Shown here: in pieces, positions 54,087 to 61,236 of the stretch
Position numbering within the stretch: position 1 is the stretch's first letter
Layout of the letters: each line of letters begins with the position of its first letter
Assembly (NCBI GenBank): GCA_964448855.1
Contig: CAYUXI010000013.1
Span: 1 to 64,000, forward strand
Direction: 5' to 3'
From: QAMX01 sp964448855
Lineage (GTDB): Bacteria > Bacillota > Clostridia > Oscillospirales > QAMX01
Length of the DNA stretch: 64,000 nt
The notes under the pieces: generated by a model
The model's database searches: none
Told to the model about the DNA's origin: nothing
What the model saw: the letters and a program-made list of their open reading frames with translations, nothing else
Program-made: the position numbers and the translations under genes

Positions 54087-55775
54087 ATGCCATCTATGAC
54101 CGATCGATTGATGCAGTTTCTTCAGCTGCACGCATCTGCCAAATCCCCTGCAGCGTTGGATGTCGTCGCTTTCCTGTCCGCACACCGTGTTCCCCTGCCG
54201 AGCGCCGCAGCGCCTGAAGATCTGGGTCAGAAAATTCAGCTGATTACGCAGCAGTATGTCCAGACAAAGCTGCTCAATGCCATGCAGGAGTTGCTTTTGT
54301 GTTTCCAATCGCACAGCATCGACATCCTGTTTCTGAAAGGTCCGCTGCTGGGATTGGAGCTGTATGGTGAAACCGGAATCCGTCCAACGTCCGATCTCGA
54401 TCTGTTTGTTCCGGATGCTCAGGTTGCCGATGCGCTGGAGGCATTGACGCAGCTCGGTTATACCCGAACAAACGGCACGCCCTACTCCGGGAAGGATCGT
54501 GTTTATGACCTGAACCGTGGCGATATGCGTCTGAAAATGATGGGGCGACATCTGACTGCCGTTCGATCTTCCAAAAACTGGACGATCACGCTGGAATTGC
54601 ACGCCACGCTGTTTCGGCACTATGATACCGTTTCACCAACCTCTTTGGCATCACAGGCAGACCTGATTGTTTCTGACAGCCGCACCCTATCCTGTCAGGG
54701 GGTTGACTATCCCGTTCCGGGCGTTTTGGATTCGTTCCTGATGCTCTGCACGCACTTTGCACGGCATACGGTGGAAGCAGTGACCGCATTCTGTGCCAAA
54801 AAGCAGCAGCCGCGTTTTCCGCTGCATCAGCTGCATGATCTCGCACTCTTTTTTGAGCACTGGTCGGATGTGCTGTCAGCTTCCGACCTTTTGGCGCGTG
54901 CCATAGCGTTCGGCAGTCAGGCCGATCTGGCATTTGCCTGCCGCTATCTGCAGGAGGTTTACGGAATCGACCTTTGGCAATCCATTGCCCCTGATCTTTT
55001 GGGTGAAGCCGATGATGATTTTGAAAACGATATCGTATGGAGCATTTTGCGGCAGCTTTCCGCCACAGAGCTGCTGTTTTGCGCACCATCAGACAATCTT
55101 GCCCGTTTGAAAAGCGTTGCTCCTGCTCGCCGCTGTTATGAGCTCCAGACCGGGCGCGAGCTTTCTGCCGTTCTGGCCGACTGCGAGGTTCGGGAGGTCT
55201 TTGATGATCCGTCCCGGCCACCTTTGCGGGAGCCTTATTCCTTTCGTTGGGGTGCTGCGCGTTCAGATGATCAGCTCATGTTTTGCGTGGAAATTCCAAC
55301 AGAGCGTGTTGTTTTTCTGGAAGGATGCCAGAAAAACTTTCGTCGCAACTGTACCCGCTCCGACTGTCCGAGAGACTGTGCTGCGCAGCACGGCGCCAAC
55401 ACGCTGATTCGTTTGCTGCTGCCCGGAACCTGCTGTTCAGTCGAGGCCGGAAGCTGCATGAATCGCTATGAAATCAGCGTGATCCAGACAGCAGAAGGTC
55501 TCCGGATAACCGCAGACCGCAATGGGCATCCATTTGCTCTATCCGGTGCGGCTGTTGCAGAGAAAGATGGCTGCTGGCAATTTCGGTTTCAGTTGCCGAT
55601 ACCTGATCCCGGCGATTCCAACGCGCTGCCTTTTATGATTTCCCGTGAAATTCTGCTTCCATTTGCTCACCGTCCGGATCAGGCCATCGCCTTCAGCGTG
55701 CGCTGGCTGAACAGTGTGGCGGTTTCACATCAGACCTGTCTGAGCTGCGGGCTGCTGCTGGCATCCCGCCGGTGA
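54087..55775 (+). CDS. PF14907-type nucleotidyltransferase with extra C-terminal domain
   Basis: This 562-residue protein has the nucleotidyltransferase core of the uncharacterised PF14907 family: the ILFLKGPLLGLELYG segment near 80-94 and the metal-binding R-P-T-S-D-L-D-L-F motif near 99-107. PF14907 proteins occur in paeninodin-type lasso peptide clusters beside HPr-kinase-like enzymes. Here the last about 170 residues form an additional Cys-containing, beta-rich domain (LREPYSFRWG to FMISREILLPF) that looks like a carbohydrate-binding-type sandwich; that reading is tentative. ATG 54087 follows GAGAGGAG by 11 bases. It is the first gene of the island and has its own promoter. Confidence 0.8.
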   Translation: MPSMTDRLMQFLQLHASAKSPAALDVVAFLSAHRVPLPSAAAPEDLGQKIQLITQQYVQTKLLNAMQELLLCFQSHSIDILFLKGPLLGLELYGETGIRPTSDLDLFVPDAQVADALEALTQLGYTRTNGTPYSGKDRVYDLNRGDMRLKMMGRHLTAVRSSKNWTITLELHATLFRHYDTVSPTSLASQADLIVSDSRTLSCQGVDYPVPGVLDSFLMLCTHFARHTVEAVTAFCAKKQQPRFPLHQLHDLALFFEHWSDVLSASDLLARAIAFGSQADLAFACRYLQEVYGIDLWQSIAPDLLGEADDDFENDIVWSILRQLSATELLFCAPSDNLARLKSVAPARRCYELQTGRELSAVLADCEVREVFDDPSRPPLREPYSFRWGAARSDDQLMFCVEIPTERVVFLEGCQKNFRRNCTRSDCPRDCAAQHGANTLIRLLLPGTCCSVEAGSCMNRYEISVIQTAEGLRITADRNGHPFALSGAAVAEKDGCWQFRFQLPIPDPGDSNALPFMISREILLPFAHRPDQAIAFSVRWLNSVAVSHQTCLSCGLLLASRR

Positions 55776-55923
55776 AGCTTTCGTCGTTTGCTGCAGCCGC
55801 CAATTCGCAAAGCCGAATCGGCTGATTATCGAACCTGTACTCGACACATTTGCCAGACCGGGACATCGCATATGAATTGAAGGATTTTTACAATTTTGGT
55901 GTTGGTATGGTGGTGTATTTGTG

Positions 55924-55977
55924 AAAGCGCAGACTGAACCTGTTTCAGGTGATGTCTGCGCTTTTTTCGTTTTTTTG
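55924..55977 (+). terminator. Rho-independent terminator after the nucleotidyltransferase
   Basis: An 11-base stem (55924-55934 with 55954-55964) contains a nested five-base stem ACCTG/CAGGT, and is followed by TTT, CG and seven T. It is the first of two near-identical copies. Confidence 0.8.
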
Positions 55978-56034
55978 TAAAGAAACGGCCATACCATTGC
56001 ACCGACAAGGAATCAATAAGGAGAAGGTCGGATC

Positions 56035-56106
56035 ATGGGAACTGAATGGAAAAAGAGTCGGTATGCATTCTTTATGTTTTCTATGTTTCTTTCACTAAGC
56101 TCTTGA
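56035..56106 (+). pseudogene. Truncated 5' end of a radical SAM maturase gene
   Basis: After the same ribosome site as the intact gene, an ATG at 56035 opens MGTEWKKSRYAFF, identical to the first 13 residues of the maturase at 56384. After one further Met codon the frame departs (FSMFLSLSS) and stops at 56106, on top of the next promoter's -35 box. This is a remnant of a second copy left by duplication or deletion. It might also act as a short leader, but no evidence supports translation. Confidence 0.8.
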
Positions 56107-56131
56107 CAGTCGAATGAAAATCTGATATAAT
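56103..56131 (+). promoter_or_regulatory. Exact-consensus promoter of the maturase operon
   Basis: TTGACA (56103-56108), 17 bp, then TATAAT (56126-56131) with an upstream TGA extension: both hexamers match the sigma-A consensus perfectly. The transcript would have a leader of about 245 bases. Confidence 0.88.
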
Positions 56132-56266
56132 TTAGATAATTAAAGAATTCAATGATTTCATCAGTAAGCAACCAGATGAGCCCGCACTCAGTTTAGCATG
56201 CAAAGAAACCGCATGGTATTTGAAGGATTTTTACAGTTTTGGTGTTGGTATGGTGGTGTATTTGTG

Positions 56267-56310
56267 AAAGCGCAGACTGAGCCTGTTTCAGGTGATGTCT
56301 GCGCTTTTTC
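56267..56310 (+). terminator. Terminator-type hairpin inside the maturase leader
   Basis: The second copy of the 55924 hairpin: arms 56267-56277 and 56297-56307 with a nested GCCTG/CAGGT stem and a run of five T. It lies between the consensus promoter and the maturase start, so it can act as an attenuator, or it could simply be inherited from the duplication. No clear alternative antiterminator pairing could be found by eye. Confidence 0.7.
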
Positions 56311-56383
56311 GGGCTTTGCCAAGAAAAATCAAAACCGGTCATACCATTTATCAGCAAGTAATCAATAAGGAGAAGGTCGGATC

Positions 56384-57706
56384 ATGGGAACTGAATGGAA
56401 AAAGAGTCGGTATGCATTCTTTATTGAGCAGGAAAATGGCGAAATGATCATTTATCATTCGGCAACAGGTTTTATCTTACAATGTACAGAACCGGAATAC
56501 ATTGAAAAGGCAGTAAAGATCGCCAATCAATCCGTTTTTGAAATGGATGAAGAAAATGACCTGATGTGTTTGCTACGAGACAAAGGCGTTCTTTTGGCAA
56601 ACGATTTTGACGAAGATGCTCAAGTTCGGCAATTGTACGATCGGGTCGTTATGCACAGGAATCAACTTTCTCTGACATTAATTGTAACGAGGCAGTGTAA
56701 TTTCCGTTGCGTTTACTGCGGTCAGAAACACGAGAGCAACAAGCGTATGTCTCGTGAAGTCTATGATAGAATCATATCGTTGATCGAAAAAACATGCCAT
56801 GATAAAAAGATAGACAGTGTCTCTGTTTCTTTTTTTGGCGGAGAACCGCTTTTGGAATGTGAAAGAATTCTATATTTTTTGGATAAATTACAGGAATTTT
56901 CAAAAAAGACCGGGATTCCCTATTATGCAGGAATGACCACAAATGCATATTTGCTGACGAAAAATAATTTTGAGCGTTTGGCACAGCTGAATTGTTTGGA
57001 TTATCAAATAACACTGGATGGTATGGATGAGACTCATGACCAAAAAAGATATCTCATAGGAAAAAGGAAAACATGGAAAACCATCGTAGATAATCTGCTC
57101 TATATCAAGTCAACAGATTATCCTTTTAAAATCATTTTGAGGACAAATTTCGATACAGAAGTTTTGCAATCAGTAGATTCTTATTTGAATTTCGTATCGG
57201 AAAATTTGAATGATGATCGTATCCTGATGTATCATGAAACCATTAAAGACCACGGGAATCCCGAACAAAACGAATACATGTCGCAATCTGAAGCAATTTT
57301 CAGCAATGTCGAAATTTCCCGTCTTTTGAAAGAGAAGAATTTGAAATCGTCACTTGTTTTTTCTTCAACAACCCCTGCCTGTTCGATGTGTCGAGCAGGA
57401 ATTCCTGATTATTATGTAATCGATTACGATGGAAGTATCAAAAGATGTACTCACCGATTGGATACCGAACCAAACTACCTAGGAAATCTGTCAGATGATG
57501 GTTCCATGATCATTGACCATTCTCTGGATGCAAAATGGATTTATCGGGACTATTTGTCTGATGATAAATGTAAAGAGTGCAAATTACTTCCTCTGTGTTT
57601 TGGAAAACGTTGTCCTGTTGCGCGGGTAGACCCCCAATTGGCGTTCGACTGTAACAAAGATTTACGTGCTTTGGAATTGGAGGAAATCCTACGCGTTCAT
57701 TTGTAA
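56384..57706 (+). CDS. Radical SAM/SPASM peptide maturase
   Basis: This 440-residue enzyme is the likely RiPP maturase. The first about 90 residues (RYAFFIEQENGEMIIYH and following helix-rich part) resemble a PqqD-like precursor-recognition element. The radical SAM motif is TRQCNFRCVYC near residues 103-112 (CX3CX2C), followed by FFGGEP. The C-terminal SPASM region has CSMC near 332-335, RC near 354, then CKECKLLPLCFGKRC near 395-409 and a last Cys near 422, enough ligands for two auxiliary clusters. Such enzymes commonly form thioether or C-C links in Cys-rich precursors. Two 60-base lines I counted are 32-35% GC, far below the neighbours. AAGGAG at 56367-56372 marks the start. Confidence 0.9.
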   Translation: MGTEWKKSRYAFFIEQENGEMIIYHSATGFILQCTEPEYIEKAVKIANQSVFEMDEENDLMCLLRDKGVLLANDFDEDAQVRQLYDRVVMHRNQLSLTLIVTRQCNFRCVYCGQKHESNKRMSREVYDRIISLIEKTCHDKKIDSVSVSFFGGEPLLECERILYFLDKLQEFSKKTGIPYYAGMTTNAYLLTKNNFERLAQLNCLDYQITLDGMDETHDQKRYLIGKRKTWKTIVDNLLYIKSTDYPFKIILRTNFDTEVLQSVDSYLNFVSENLNDDRILMYHETIKDHGNPEQNEYMSQSEAIFSNVEISRLLKEKNLKSSLVFSSTTPACSMCRAGIPDYYVIDYDGSIKRCTHRLDTEPNYLGNLSDDGSMIIDHSLDAKWIYRDYLSDDKCKECKLLPLCFGKRCPVARVDPQLAFDCNKDLRALELEEILRVHL

Positions 57707-57747
57707 AGAGACAGGATAAACTATTCAGGAAGAAAGGAGGATCAAGT

Positions 57748-57885
57748 ATGCATGTGATTCAAGATGCAGCGACCCCCGCAGTGATTGCACGCAGAGCGCA
57801 AAGCAATGGTTGTGATTGCAATTGTGATTGTCATGGTGGTTCCGGTAGCTCCGGGGGAACCAATTGCAATTGTCATTGCAGCTAA
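57748..57885 (+). CDS. Seven-Cys RiPP precursor peptide 1
   Basis: This 45-residue peptide follows a near-perfect AAAGGAGG (57733-57740) by seven bases, 41 bases after the maturase stop. The leader part contains a TPAVIARRAQSNG stretch. The core has CDCNCDCH, a Gly/Ser linker GGSGSSGGTN, then CNCHCS: seven Cys in a 4+3 pattern alternating with Asp, Asn and His, and a C-terminal Ser. The next gene encodes a sister peptide with the same leader motif (PAxIAR..Q.NG) and Cys count. It may be related in style to Clo7bot-like seven-Cys peptides, but I cannot confirm homology. Confidence 0.85.
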   Translation: MHVIQDAATPAVIARRAQSNGCDCNCDCHGGSGSSGGTNCNCHCS

Positions 57886-57919
57886 TCGTCCCAATCTGCA
57901 CAACAATTTTATTGAAAGG

Positions 57920-58063
57920 ATGAGAAAATACCATATCTTAAAAGACATTACGATTCCTGCGTCCATTGCACGCAACAACCAGGAAAATGGTTGTGATTGC
58001 GATTGTAATGAAGGTTGCAATGGCGGTTCTGCCGGTAGAAATTGCCACTGTCTTTGCAGCTAA
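57920..58063 (+). CDS. Seven-Cys RiPP precursor peptide 2
   Basis: This 47-residue peptide shares the leader motif (IPASIARNNQENG) and has CDCDCNEGC, a Gly-rich linker NGGSAGRN, then CHCLCS: again seven Cys in a 4+3 pattern and a C-terminal Ser. The only in-frame start before the leader motif is ATG 57920, whose Shine-Dalgarno GAAAGG abuts it, so translation may depend on coupling with peptide 1 (34 bases apart). The two genes share DNA identity around the GGTTGTGATTGC stretch, so they are tandem duplicates that diverged. Confidence 0.8.
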   Translation: MRKYHILKDITIPASIARNNQENGCDCDCNEGCNGGSAGRNCHCLCS

Positions 58064-58070
58064 GCCGTCT

Positions 58071-58110
58071 GTCACGGCAGGCAGATTTTTTGAAATCTGC
58101 CTGCCGTGAC
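58071..58110 (+). terminator. 18-bp perfect hairpin after the precursor genes
   Basis: A perfect 18-base stem (58071-58088 with 58093-58110) and a four-base loop follow the second precursor by seven bases. There is no T tract. It probably protects the precursor mRNA end or partly stops transcription, giving more precursor than exporter message. Confidence 0.85.
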
Positions 58111-58156
58111 TCCAAATCTTTCCAATCATCCAACACACAGAAAAGAGGATTCTGTT

Positions 58157-59971
58157 ATGAAAACCTTGAAAAGGGTACTTGGCTGCCAGTCTTTTATGCT
58201 AAAGCGAATGTATCGGGACAGCAAGCGGCTTTTTTATGTGACACTGATTCAGTCGATTCTGACCGGTATGTATCCAACCATCGAGCTGGTTATCAGTAGG
58301 AACCTGATTGATGCCCTGGTACGGCTTTCCCTGCGGAATGCCATGATCAGTATTGCACTCCTGATCGGCAGCTCTCTGCTCTATTACGTTCTGAAAAAGC
58401 TGCTGAGCTTGATTGCTGCCAATTCATATCAGCTGATTCGACGCCAGATGCGGTTTGATCTTTTTGAAAAGACCTGTTCTCTCGATCTGGCCGTGGCAGA
58501 TTTGCCGGAAAACAGAACCCTGTATGAAGAAGCGCATGGTGCCAATCAGAACAACCGATGTATGCGTGTTCTGGATTCCTTTTTCAGCATTTTCACCGCC
58601 TGTATCACGTTGATTTCTTCCTATATCGTGATGATCGCGGTCGATCCATGGATTATGATTGTCATTGTCGCAGTGGTGATTCTGCAATCATTTATCACCA
58701 TTCGCTCGCAGAAGCTGGCTTATGAGACCTGGCGGGAAGATGCCCGAACCAACAAGGAGGCGTCCTATGTTCTGGGGTTGCTGTTTGACCGCAACTGTGC
58801 CTTTGAAATGCGGCTGCACAATCTGTCACAATGGGTCATTCGGAAATACAACAAGGTGCAGACCAAATCCGATCAGCTCTGGCTTGAAAATAACAAAAAG
58901 CAGCAGAGAAACGATGTTTTGAATTTTGCCGTACAGCTGGTGCAGAAAGCAATTCTTTACGTTTACCTGGCGCTGCAGATGCTTTACGCCAATATGACCA
59001 TTGCGAATTTCACGCTGTGCTTCAATTCTCTGAACCAGATTTCCAACAATCTGGTCGCCCTGATCCGCACATTTATTGATATTTTTGAGGATTCCAAGTA
59101 TATTTACAGCTATAAGAAATATCTGGCGTTGGAAAACACAATTGCCGTCCATCGGCCGGATGAAAAGCCGGTCGCCAGAAATGAAGCCCGCAACAACGAA
59201 ATTGTCTTTGATCACGTCAGCTTCCGTTATCCGGAAGCACCGGCAGACGTTCTGCACGATATCAACCTGCATCTGGAGCCGCAGAAGTTTTATGTCATCG
59301 TCGGTGCGAACGGCGCCGGGAAAACGACGCTGATCAATCTGCTGATGCGTTTGTATGATCCGTCGAGCGGTTCGATTCGTTTGGGGCCAACCGATATTCG
59401 CGACTATGATTTTCAAAGCTATCGGGACTGTTTCGGTGCGGTTTTCCAGAATTTCAAGGTTTTTGATTATTCGTTCTTTGAAAACATCACGCTGTCCGAA
59501 GAGGAAAACGAGGAGATCGATGCAGAGGTTCAGCAGGTCATTCAGAAGGCCGGATTGGCCAACAAGGTGTCGCAGCTTGCCAAAGGGATGCACACCTGTG
59601 TCGGTAAAGCGTTTGACCAGGATGGCATCAAGTTATCCGGCGGCGAATACCAGAAGGTTGCTCTGGCCAGAGCGCTGTACAGAGACAGTCAGATTCTGAT
59701 TCTGGACGAGCCATCCAGCGCGTTGGATGCATTGGCAGAGGATGATTTGATTCAGACCTTCCAGCGAGCCAGCACCAACCAGACGGTTTTCTATATATCG
59801 CACCGTCTCTCCGTGGCACGCTTTGCATATCGCGTGATTTTTATCGGCGATCATACGATTTTGGGCTACGGCAGCCACGACGAGCTGATGCAGACCTGTC
59901 CGCAGTATGCAGAGATGTATACGGCACAGGCCAAATATTACACGGAAACAGAAACTGCCCCTTCGCACTGA
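58157..59971 (+). CDS. ABC transporter, fused permease/ATPase half-exporter
   Basis: This 604-residue protein has a type I exporter membrane domain with about six spans (first near residues 25-60, last near 290-310), then the ATPase domain with Walker A GANGAGKTT near 383-391, signature LSGGE near 493-497, and Walker B ILILDEP near 513-519. There is no N-terminal C39 peptidase, so leader removal must be done by another enzyme. Similar half-exporters accompany lasso peptide clusters. ATG 58157 lies after AGAGGA. It presumably exports the mature peptide and may give self-protection. Confidence 0.92.
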   Translation: MKTLKRVLGCQSFMLKRMYRDSKRLFYVTLIQSILTGMYPTIELVISRNLIDALVRLSLRNAMISIALLIGSSLLYYVLKKLLSLIAANSYQLIRRQMRFDLFEKTCSLDLAVADLPENRTLYEEAHGANQNNRCMRVLDSFFSIFTACITLISSYIVMIAVDPWIMIVIVAVVILQSFITIRSQKLAYETWREDARTNKEASYVLGLLFDRNCAFEMRLHNLSQWVIRKYNKVQTKSDQLWLENNKKQQRNDVLNFAVQLVQKAILYVYLALQMLYANMTIANFTLCFNSLNQISNNLVALIRTFIDIFEDSKYIYSYKKYLALENTIAVHRPDEKPVARNEARNNEIVFDHVSFRYPEAPADVLHDINLHLEPQKFYVIVGANGAGKTTLINLLMRLYDPSSGSIRLGPTDIRDYDFQSYRDCFGAVFQNFKVFDYSFFENITLSEEENEEIDAEVQQVIQKAGLANKVSQLAKGMHTCVGKAFDQDGIKLSGGEYQKVALARALYRDSQILILDEPSSALDALAEDDLIQTFQRASTNQTVFYISHRLSVARFAYRVIFIGDHTILGYGSHDELMQTCPQYAEMYTAQAKYYTETETAPSH

Positions 59972-59986
59972 GAGGAGCTGATTATC

Positions 59987-60865
59987 GTGCCTGTATATTG
60001 TATATACGGTTTGTCCGTGGAATCCAATCTCGACTTGTCTGATGTAGATGCAGGTCATCCGGGGATCTGTGATATGCGGCTCCATGTGTCCTTTGCAGAA
60101 ATGCCACCGGTTCAGCCCATACGGATTCTGGAATCTGAGCAATGGTTGACCATTGAGCTCTTCCCCTTCGCGGTTTATCGGTTGAGCAGGCATTCCAATG
60201 ATGTTTTTTGTCAGGCTGCGGATTATGAGTCCTTTTACTCAACATTTTTCAATCTGCCGTTTTCGGTCTTTCTTGTACAACGCGGCGATCTGCTTTTGCA
60301 TGCCTCATCACTGGTTCACAGTCAGACAGGTGAGTTGCTCGCTTTTGCCGGACAGAAAGGTGTCGGAAAAAGTACGCTGGTACAACTTCTGTGTGGGGAA
60401 ACGTATCAGATTTATGCAGATGATACCCTACGAATTCCGATGGATACCTCAATGGGATTTCGAGGAAATTCGCTTTTGAAAATAACACCGGAGACATCTG
60501 CCCTCATTCAGGGCAGGCTGCAACTGACGGGACATCAAAATGCAGTCGGAAAAAATTATGCAGCTATTCCAACAGACTCCCGGCAACGTCAGATTCGGGC
60601 AATTGTTCAATTGGCACGAACTTCGGATGCGTCTTTTTCCATCCGACCGGTGAACACCCCGTTACAGCGTACACAAATCATCTGCAGGCACCTGACAGGT
60701 ATCCCATTCTGGACAGCTTCTATGATTCAAAAGGTCATGCAGCTTGTCAAAAGCGTTGAAATACCTGTTTATTCCATGCGAATCCCCGATTCTCTGCATT
60801 GGTTGGAGCAGCAAACGCCGGACATACGCTCTGCGCTTGAACAGGTAACGAACGAAATTCCCTGA
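59987..60865 (+). CDS. HPr kinase-like peptide kinase
   Basis: This 292-residue protein has a short N-terminal domain, then LLLHASSLVHS near 102-112, P-loop GQKGVGKST near 122-130, and YADD near 143-146, the layout of the HPr-kinase C-domain. The canonical hprK lies at 52865, so this is a different enzyme. In paeninodin-type lasso clusters such kinases phosphorylate the C-terminal Ser of the precursor. Both precursors here end in Ser, which makes that the best hypothesis. The start is GTG 59987, ten bases after AGAGGAG. It ends before a terminator. Confidence 0.82.
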   Translation: MPVYCIYGLSVESNLDLSDVDAGHPGICDMRLHVSFAEMPPVQPIRILESEQWLTIELFPFAVYRLSRHSNDVFCQAADYESFYSTFFNLPFSVFLVQRGDLLLHASSLVHSQTGELLAFAGQKGVGKSTLVQLLCGETYQIYADDTLRIPMDTSMGFRGNSLLKITPETSALIQGRLQLTGHQNAVGKNYAAIPTDSRQRQIRAIVQLARTSDASFSIRPVNTPLQRTQIICRHLTGIPFWTASMIQKVMQLVKSVEIPVYSMRIPDSLHWLEQQTPDIRSALEQVTNEIP

Positions 60866-60870
60866 CATCC

Positions 60871-61029
60871 ATTCAAAAAGCGTCTGCACGCATTTTGTGC
60901 AGACGCTTTTGCGTGTCGTCATGAGGAAAAACGCCTTTTGTCGGATAACAGGTCATTTTCTCTGTGATTCAAGGAGATCTGTAACTTCACATTTCAGAGC
61001 TTTATAATACCGCAGTATTTGTTTGTCAA
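60871..61029 (-). ncRNA. Candidate small RNA with own promoter (60866-61236 gap)
   Basis: On the minus strand TTGACA (61029-61024) and TATAAA (61006-61001) are separated by 17 bp. A transcript from about 60995 would end at the bidirectional terminator (60876-60910), giving about 125 bases. It contains a 27-codon frame starting near 60957 without a convincing ribosome site. It could be an sRNA, a short mRNA or an antisense control of the RiPP operon end. Apart from this and the clpB terminator at 61154-61187, the gap holds nothing I recognise. Confidence 0.45.
60876..60910. terminator. Terminator at the end of the RiPP operon
   Basis: A 14-base stem (60876-60889 with 60897-60910) beginning with AAAA and ending with TTTT works in both directions. 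It follows the kinase stop by ten bases. Confidence 0.85.
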
Positions 61030-61153
61030 CGGTTTCCTGAAAAGACACTGAAAAGATGCAACTGCAAAGGGAGCCATTGGTCGTTGAAAAGCAAGCCAAC
61101 AAGAAGAGATGTACAGACATGATCGGCTGTATGGCGTGCGTGAAGCCAAGAAA

Positions 61154-61187
61154 GAATCCGCAGGTCGTTGAAACAGCCTGCGGATTC
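61154..61187 (-). terminator. Rho-independent terminator after clpB
   Basis: Eleven-base arms (61154-61164 and 61177-61187) are followed on the minus strand by TTTCTT. It lies 50 bases beyond the clpB stop. Confidence 0.75.
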
Positions 61188-61236
61188 CGGTCGGTCATTG
61201 TGATTAGAAAGTGTGTAGATGCTTGCTCAGCCGCGT

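Larger units (their letters stand above)
55867..56424. repeat. Imperfect direct duplication upstream of the radical SAM gene
   Basis: Two related blocks, 55867-56075 and 56210-56424, share about 90 bases with two differences, then a divergent stretch, then 65 identical bases. Each contains the end of the same reading frame, a terminator-type hairpin, an AAGGAG site and the first 14 codons or so of the radical SAM gene. Between them lie 134 unique bases with a promoter. The first copy therefore carries a broken start of the maturase gene. Bases 55776-55866 hold nothing recognisable. Confidence 0.9.

Noticed and set aside
57785..58063. Extended 92-codon version of precursor 2 with a hydrophobic N-terminus
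   Set aside because: The hydrophobic part is precursor 1 read in another frame; the leader motif shared with precursor 1 begins only after ATG 57920.
57738..58140. Minus-strand small frames across the precursor region
   Set aside because: They are reverse readings of the Cys-rich codons and the palindromic hairpin, with no ribosome sites.
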